Assembly: GCF_021129235.1 (NCBI RefSeq)
Contig: NZ_JAJOMA010000008.1
Span: forward strand, 62,001 to 126,000
DNA: 64,000 bases
Direction: 5' to 3'
Source of the DNA: Kineosporia mesophila
Lineage (GTDB): Bacteria > Actinomycetota > Actinomycetes > Actinomycetales > Kineosporiaceae
In this document: positions 60,690 to 64,000 of the stretch, piece by piece
How the letters are laid out: each line of letters starts with the position of its first letter
Position numbering within the stretch: position 1 is the stretch's first letter
Program-made: the position numbers and the translations under genes
The notes under the pieces: generated by a model
Told to the model about the DNA's origin: nothing
What the model saw: the letters and a program-made list of their open reading frames with translations, nothing else
Database searches by the model: none

Positions 60690-61150
60690 GACGCGGCCGA
60701 GAAGTCGATCTGCGGGATGGTCAGTTCACGGTCGTGGCAGTGCGAATTGGCGGTATCGATGAGATCGTCCCAGTCGTCCTGGCCCCACGGGTCGGCCGGA
60801 TCGTTGTAGATCGCGAGCTGTTCGGTGTCGTTCCCGGCCACCGCGTAGGCGGCGCTCATGTAGCCGGAGATCGGGGCCTGGAGATAGCCGTCGCTGATGG
60901 TGTTCCAGGTCTTGCGTTCCTGGGTGTAGCTGGCCTTCAGTGCGGCCTTGCCCTTCGGCAGGTGCTGCATGGTGTCGACCAGTTGCTGCGCGGTGCGGCA
61001 GTCGGCCGCGGTGGCCTGGCTCGGCCCGCGGTACTTCTGCCAGACCGCGGTGCCACCGAAGTAGATGCCGGCCAGCAGGGCGAGGGTCAGGACCCCCAGG
61101 ACGATGTCACGGGGGCGGATGCCGCGGGTCTCGGTGTTCATGGGATCCAT
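60686..61150 (-). CDS. Single-pass membrane protein, first gene of the ABC/two-component operon
   Basis: A protein of about 154 residues from ATG 61150 (ATG 61141 is also possible). One hydrophobic helix lies near the N-terminus (DIVLGVLTLALLAGIYFGG), with an outside domain that has two cysteines (AADCRTAQQL and NSHCHDREL) and many aromatic residues (YTQERKTWNTISDGYL). No family is recognised. Its position as leader of the operon, with a four-base overlap to the ATPase, suggests an accessory or sensing subunit for the permease or kinase. Confidence 0.7.
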
Positions 61151-61206
61151 CGTGCTGAAGGGGCCGGGGCCGGGGCGTCGGACCTGGATCTGAATCGGGG
61201 AGGACG

Positions 61207-61230
61207 CGTGTACGACCCCAGTCGTACACG
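61207..61230. promoter_or_regulatory. Candidate operator, long GTACGAC palindrome (site 1)
   Basis: CGTGTACGAC and GTCGTACACG are perfect 10-base arms around CCCA. It lies 57 bases before the operon start at 61150 and 30 bases before the divergent kinase gene. The core GTACGAC-N4-GTCGTAC is identical to the site at 44131. Symmetric sites of this size suit NarL-type dimers such as the regulator encoded by the operon. Confidence 0.65.
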
Positions 61231-61259
61231 GTGCGGCCGGGCTCCTGCATGATCGCGGC

Positions 61260-62288
61260 ATGGAGATGTTCGATGTGGTGGCCGTCGGGGCACTGAACCT
61301 GGACTACATCGCGCCGGCGCCGCCGCTGTCCGGCGTGGCCTGGGGCGCCGAGACGGCGGTGGACGCCCGTACCGTCCGCGACGTGCTCGACCTGCTCGAT
61401 CCCACGACCGTCACCGTCTCCGCGGGTGGGTCGTCGTTCAACGTGGCGTACACCCTGGCCCATCTTCGCGCGGGCCTGTCGATCGGATACCTGGGCGTGG
61501 CGGGAACTCCGGTGGGACAAGCGGTTTCCGGTCTCGAGGAGCTGCGGGCCGTGGGGGTGGACGTGAGCGCGGTCGGTCGGTCGTCCCGTTTGCCGGGTGT
61601 GTGCCTGGCCCTCACCCACGAAGGTGACCGCACGCTGCTGACGCACATCGGCGCGAATGTCGAGACCGCCGCGTACCTCGACGAGCGGTTCGACGAGCTG
61701 GTGGCCTACCTGGCCCGGGCCCGGGTGGTGCACGTGACGTCGTTCCTCGACCGGGTGACGCCCGGGGTGCTGCTGCGTCTGCTGGCGGCCCTGAGGCGGA
61801 TGCGGCCGGAGGTGGTGATAGCCCTCGATCCGGGCCACGTGTGGTGTGCCGAACCCACGCCCGACATTCTGGGCATCATCGGGCTGACCGATCTACTGTT
61901 CGTGAACGAGGCTGAGTTGTGCCTGCTGGCGGGGCATCTCGGAATTGAGGACGAGCCGCTCGCGGCGGGCGTGCGGGGTCACCTTCGCGCGGGGCGGGCG
62001 GTCGTGGTGGTGAAGTCGCCGGCCGGGATCGCCCTGCACGGGGCCGACGGCGAGCGGAGGGTGCCGCAAAAGACCTTGGCACCGGGCGAAATCGTCGATT
62101 CGACCGGTGCCGGCGATGTCCTCGCGGCGGGACTGCTGGCCATGCTGGTAGCCGGCAGTCCCGCCGCGCGAGACCTGGAATCCGGTGCCGCTCTCGGCCT
62201 GATGCTGGTCAGGCACAAGCTGCGGCACCTCGGTGCTGCGGGTCACGGGGAGTTCGCCGCGCTGGCGCGGCCCTTCGTGACCCGGTGA
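61260..62288 (+). CDS. PfkB/ribokinase-family carbohydrate kinase
   Basis: A 342-residue sugar-kinase fold. It begins MFDVVAVGALNLDYIAP, followed by the glycine-rich VSAGGSSFNVAYTLAHL (PfkB motif 1 region), a DPGHVW strand and NEAELCLL, and ends with the family motif 2 VDSTGAGDVLAAGLLAML that carries the catalytic aspartate and anion hole. The substrate could be a sugar, nucleoside or fructose phosphate. It is divergent from the ABC operon and shares the intergenic palindrome, so it may belong to the same regulon. Confidence 0.9.
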   Translation: MEMFDVVAVGALNLDYIAPAPPLSGVAWGAETAVDARTVRDVLDLLDPTTVTVSAGGSSFNVAYTLAHLRAGLSIGYLGVAGTPVGQAVSGLEELRAVGVDVSAVGRSSRLPGVCLALTHEGDRTLLTHIGANVETAAYLDERFDELVAYLARARVVHVTSFLDRVTPGVLLRLLAALRRMRPEVVIALDPGHVWCAEPTPDILGIIGLTDLLFVNEAELCLLAGHLGIEDEPLAAGVRGHLRAGRAVVVVKSPAGIALHGADGERRVPQKTLAPGEIVDSTGAGDVLAAGLLAMLVAGSPAARDLESGAALGLMLVRHKLRHLGAAGHGEFAALARPFVTR

Positions 62289-62348
62289 GAACCCCAGGGG
62301 AGCCGGCCGCCGGAAGGCGGGGAGACGTCCACCAGGGGGCTTGTGAGA

Positions 62349-62846
62349 TCAGCCCTTACGCGGCGCGCGGTTCTCCGAGGAGATCATCCAGGCCTGCTTC
62401 TCCAGGTCGTGGATGATGCTGTGCAGCAGGTCGGCGGTGGTCGGGTCCTCGCGGTCGACGTCGTCGTGCACGGCGCGCACGGTGGCGGCGGCCTCGCGCA
62501 GCATCACGGTGATCTTGTCGACGGCCTCGGCGGTGTCGACCTCGTCGGAGCCGAAGTCGGTGAGGCTGGTCTGGGTGCCGACGGCCCTGGGACCGGCGTC
62601 CGGGATCACGTCGAGGGCGCGCATGCGCTCGGCGATCGTGTCGCTGTGCTCACGGCCCAGGTCGACGATCTCGTCGAGCTGCAGGTGCAGGTCGCGGAAG
62701 TTCTTGCCCACGATGTTCCAGTGGGCCTGCTTGCCGTAGAGGTGCAGGGCCACCAGGTCGACCAGGACTCGCTGCAGGTTCGCGCCGAGGATCGCGGAGG
62801 CGTGGAAGCCGTTCGTGCCGGTGTTCTGCGACGTGATGGTCGTCAT
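62349..62846 (-). CDS. dps: Dps-family ferritin-like DNA-protection protein
   Basis: A 165-residue ferritin-like four-helix protein. The Dps ferroxidase signature is present: LVALHLYGKQAHWNIVGKNF (His and Trp at the dimer interface) and DEIVDLGREHSDTIAERM (Asp and Glu ligands). A strong AGAAGGAG ribosome site precedes the ATG. Dps forms a 12-subunit shell that oxidises ferrous iron with peroxide and protects DNA. The promoter carries TTGACA inside a palindrome and an adjoining iron-box-like element, so iron or peroxide control is likely. Confidence 0.95.
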   Translation of the reverse strand: MTTITSQNTGTNGFHASAILGANLQRVLVDLVALHLYGKQAHWNIVGKNFRDLHLQLDEIVDLGREHSDTIAERMRALDVIPDAGPRAVGTQTSLTDFGSDEVDTAEAVDKITVMLREAAATVRAVHDDVDREDPTTADLLHSIIHDLEKQAWMISSENRAPRKG

Positions 62847-62888
62847 GGTGGGGCTCCTTCTCTCGGGGTGCGAGTACCACCCTGAACC

Positions 62889-62931
62889 CTTCTTTTGATT
62901 CTGTCAAAAGAAGTAGGTGAGCCTAACCTAT
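62889..62931 (-). promoter_or_regulatory. dps control region: palindrome over -35 and iron-box-like site
   Basis: CTTCTTTTGA and TCAAAAGAAG (62889-62898, 62904-62913) form a perfect 10-bp dyad with a 5-bp spacer. On the minus strand it contains TTGACA (62907-62902), a consensus -35. Directly upstream lies GTAGGTGAGCCTAACCTAT (62913-62931), close to the DtxR/IdeR consensus TTAGGTTAGSCTAACCTAA. Confidence 0.65.
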
Positions 62932-62998
62932 GTTCATCGCTGCAGGTCAGAGGCGTTTTTCTGGAATCTTCGGCTTAGGTACTACTAACAGTGCCAGG

Positions 62999-63334
62999 TC
63001 AGGACGGGTCTTCCTCCTCTGGTGCGAGGTGCTCGATCGAGGGCGGCTCCTCCATCTGCGGATCCCACCCGGACAGGCCGTGGCGCCGCGCCGCGCGGTA
63101 GACGTCGGGCAGCACCTCATCCATCCAGCCGAACGGGAGGGTCAGGGCGAGGTACTTCGAAGTGTCGGGGGAGCCCTCTTCCGGTTCGCTGACGTCGGCC
63201 AGGTCCGGGTGCAGCCCGATGATCTCCTGGCGGAAGGCCGGCACGGCCGGGTGCGGGGCGATGATCCCCGGGTCGTCGGCCACCTCTTCGGGGTCGCCCG
63301 GTGCGGTGTGCCAGAAGTAGAGGTCGTAGCTCAT
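62999..63334 (-). CDS. Conserved-looking hypothetical protein
   Basis: A 111-residue acidic, soluble protein starting MSYDLYFWHTAPGDPEEVAD. The opening SYDLYFW is a phrase I associate with small bacterial proteins of unknown function, and the middle block KYLALTLPFGWMDEVLPDVY is compact and well formed. There is no signal peptide or membrane helix. It lies upstream of dps on the same strand with a 150-bp gap that holds the dps promoter, so it is not in the same unit. No function can be proposed. Confidence 0.6.
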   Translation of the reverse strand: MSYDLYFWHTAPGDPEEVADDPGIIAPHPAVPAFRQEIIGLHPDLADVSEPEEGSPDTSKYLALTLPFGWMDEVLPDVYRAARRHGLSGWDPQMEEPPSIEHLAPEEEDPS

Positions 63335-63506
63335 GGCAGCAGGTTCCCCGCCGGGGGCGAGTGGTGTCCAGGAGGCCTCTGATCAGGCCTGATGCCACTG
63401 CGCCGTCCGGGTGGCGAGCGGGTGTCACGTGCACTGGCGGAACGGGATTTTCCATGGTCGAGTTCTGTTCCGGTGCAATGCCGCGCCTGCGTCGTGATCC
63501 GGCCTT

Positions 63507-64000
63507 GTGAAAGCCGCAGAAAAGAGACTTCCGTTGCCTGAAGCCACACCCGCCTCCCTTCAGATCTGGCCGGGTAAGCCTTACCCGCTGGGCGCGTCGT
63601 ACGACGGGTACGGCACGAACTTCGCCCTCTTCAGCGAGGTCGCGGAGCGGGTCGAGCTGTGCCTGTTCACCGAGGACGGCACCGAGACCCGTATCGACCT
63701 GCCGGAGATCGACGCCTTCGTCTGGCACGCCTTCATCCCGGGGATCGAGCCGGGGCAGCGGTACGGCTACCGCGTGCACGGTCCGTACGACCCGGCGGCC
63801 GGGCACCGCTGCAACCCGAACAAGCTGCTGCTCGACCCCTACTCGAAGGCCATCGACGGCCAGTTCGAATGGGGTCAGAGCCTTTTCAGCTACAACTTCG
63901 GCGACCCGGACAGCTTCAACGACGAGGACTCGGCCGCGGCCATGCCGCGCTCGGTGGTCATCAACCCGTTCTTCGACTGGGGCACCGACCGGCCGCCGCA
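63507..64000 (+). CDS. glgX: Glycogen debranching enzyme GlgX, 3' end outside window
   Basis: The start of a GlgX/isoamylase-type protein that runs off the right edge. After a short leader the frame reads LQIWPGKPYPLGASYDGYGT and NFALFSEVAERVELCLF, the usual N-terminal CBM48 module, followed by RYGYRVHGPYDPAAGHRCNP, KLLLDPYSKAIDGQF and MPRSVVINPFFDWG, all typical of GlgX. The catalytic GH13 barrel is beyond the window. GTG 63507 is the likely start, with TTG 63534 as alternative. It would remove alpha-1,6 branches from glycogen or limit dextrins. Confidence 0.9.
   Translation, partial: MKAAEKRLPLPEATPASLQIWPGKPYPLGASYDGYGTNFALFSEVAERVELCLFTEDGTETRIDLPEIDAFVWHAFIPGIEPGQRYGYRVHGPYDPAAGHRCNPNKLLLDPYSKAIDGQFEWGQSLFSYNFGDPDSFNDEDSAAAMPRSVVINPFFDWGTDRPP

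Overview
The window is about 64 kb of chromosome from a high-GC actinomycete. By eye the G+C is about 70%, GTG starts are frequent, and the families are typical of the group: a DUF574-type methyltransferase, a DUF1023 hydrolase with a WXG100-like head, NarL/DesK-type two-component pairs and a DtxR/IdeR-type box. A soil or plant-associated saprophyte is suggested by secreted polymer-attacking enzymes: a PET-hydrolase-like cutinase, a PL3 pectate lyase, a right-handed beta-helix glycan-active protein and a ruined S1 protease with a ricin lectin domain. Genus cannot be fixed from this sequence. I saw no rRNA, tRNA, CRISPR, integrase or transposase.

Layout. 0-8.7 kb: an amidohydrolase cut by the window edge with a PaiB-like protein, a Tat-lipoprotein deacetylase relative, a scar where two divergent genes lost their 5' halves, a hipBA locus with a frameshifted toxin, a P-loop kinase, and a DUF1023 protein overlapping a lipoprotein gene. 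8.8-14 kb: redox or CoA enzymes beside their own TetR or AraC regulators. 14-25 kb: a debris zone, a solute symporter, an AAA/DUF4143 ATPase behind four phased 22-bp repeats, an FAD monooxygenase, the cutinase, a methyltransferase and an OafA-type acyltransferase. 25-34.4 kb: the dead protease, a lipase-like hydrolase, an orphan histidine kinase, an autoinhibited Fic protein behind an AT-rich palindrome, an AraC/haloperoxidase pair, a 52-bp perfect palindrome and a second 5'-to-5' deletion scar. 34.4-49.6 kb: a six-PAS receptor, flavin reductase with a MerR-type promoter, two Clp_N-like proteins without ATPase, the beta-helix protein, TerC, a two-component system, a BrkB-like protein and a NYN-like protein. 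50-64 kb: a structured leader ahead of the pectate lyase, a CaCA antiporter, an ABC exporter, a five-gene ABC/two-component operon, a PfkB kinase, Dps and the start of glgX.

Two themes stand out. First, a family of 83-bp palindromes (36-bp arms, 11-nt loop, outer end beginning CGTGATCATGC) recurs in intergenic spaces; three copies are intact or nearly so, and there are decayed and variant relatives. One copy sits directly against the 5'-truncated protease gene. Second, many genes are deletion derivatives: head-to-head deletions at 3.5 and 34.2 kb, an AlkD-like protein and an amidohydrolase that both seem to have lost their middles, three single-base losses in hipA and an ochre codon in the protease. 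The region looks like a genome segment under active loss.

Regulation is unusually readable. Candidate operators lie between divergent regulator/enzyme pairs (9760, 19031, 11425-11475). A MerR-type promoter with a 19-bp spacer precedes the flavin reductase. A GTACGAC-N4-GTCGTAC palindrome occurs twice (44131 and 61207), the second at the head of an operon that encodes its own NarL-type regulator. An iron box and a TTGACA-containing palindrome precede dps.
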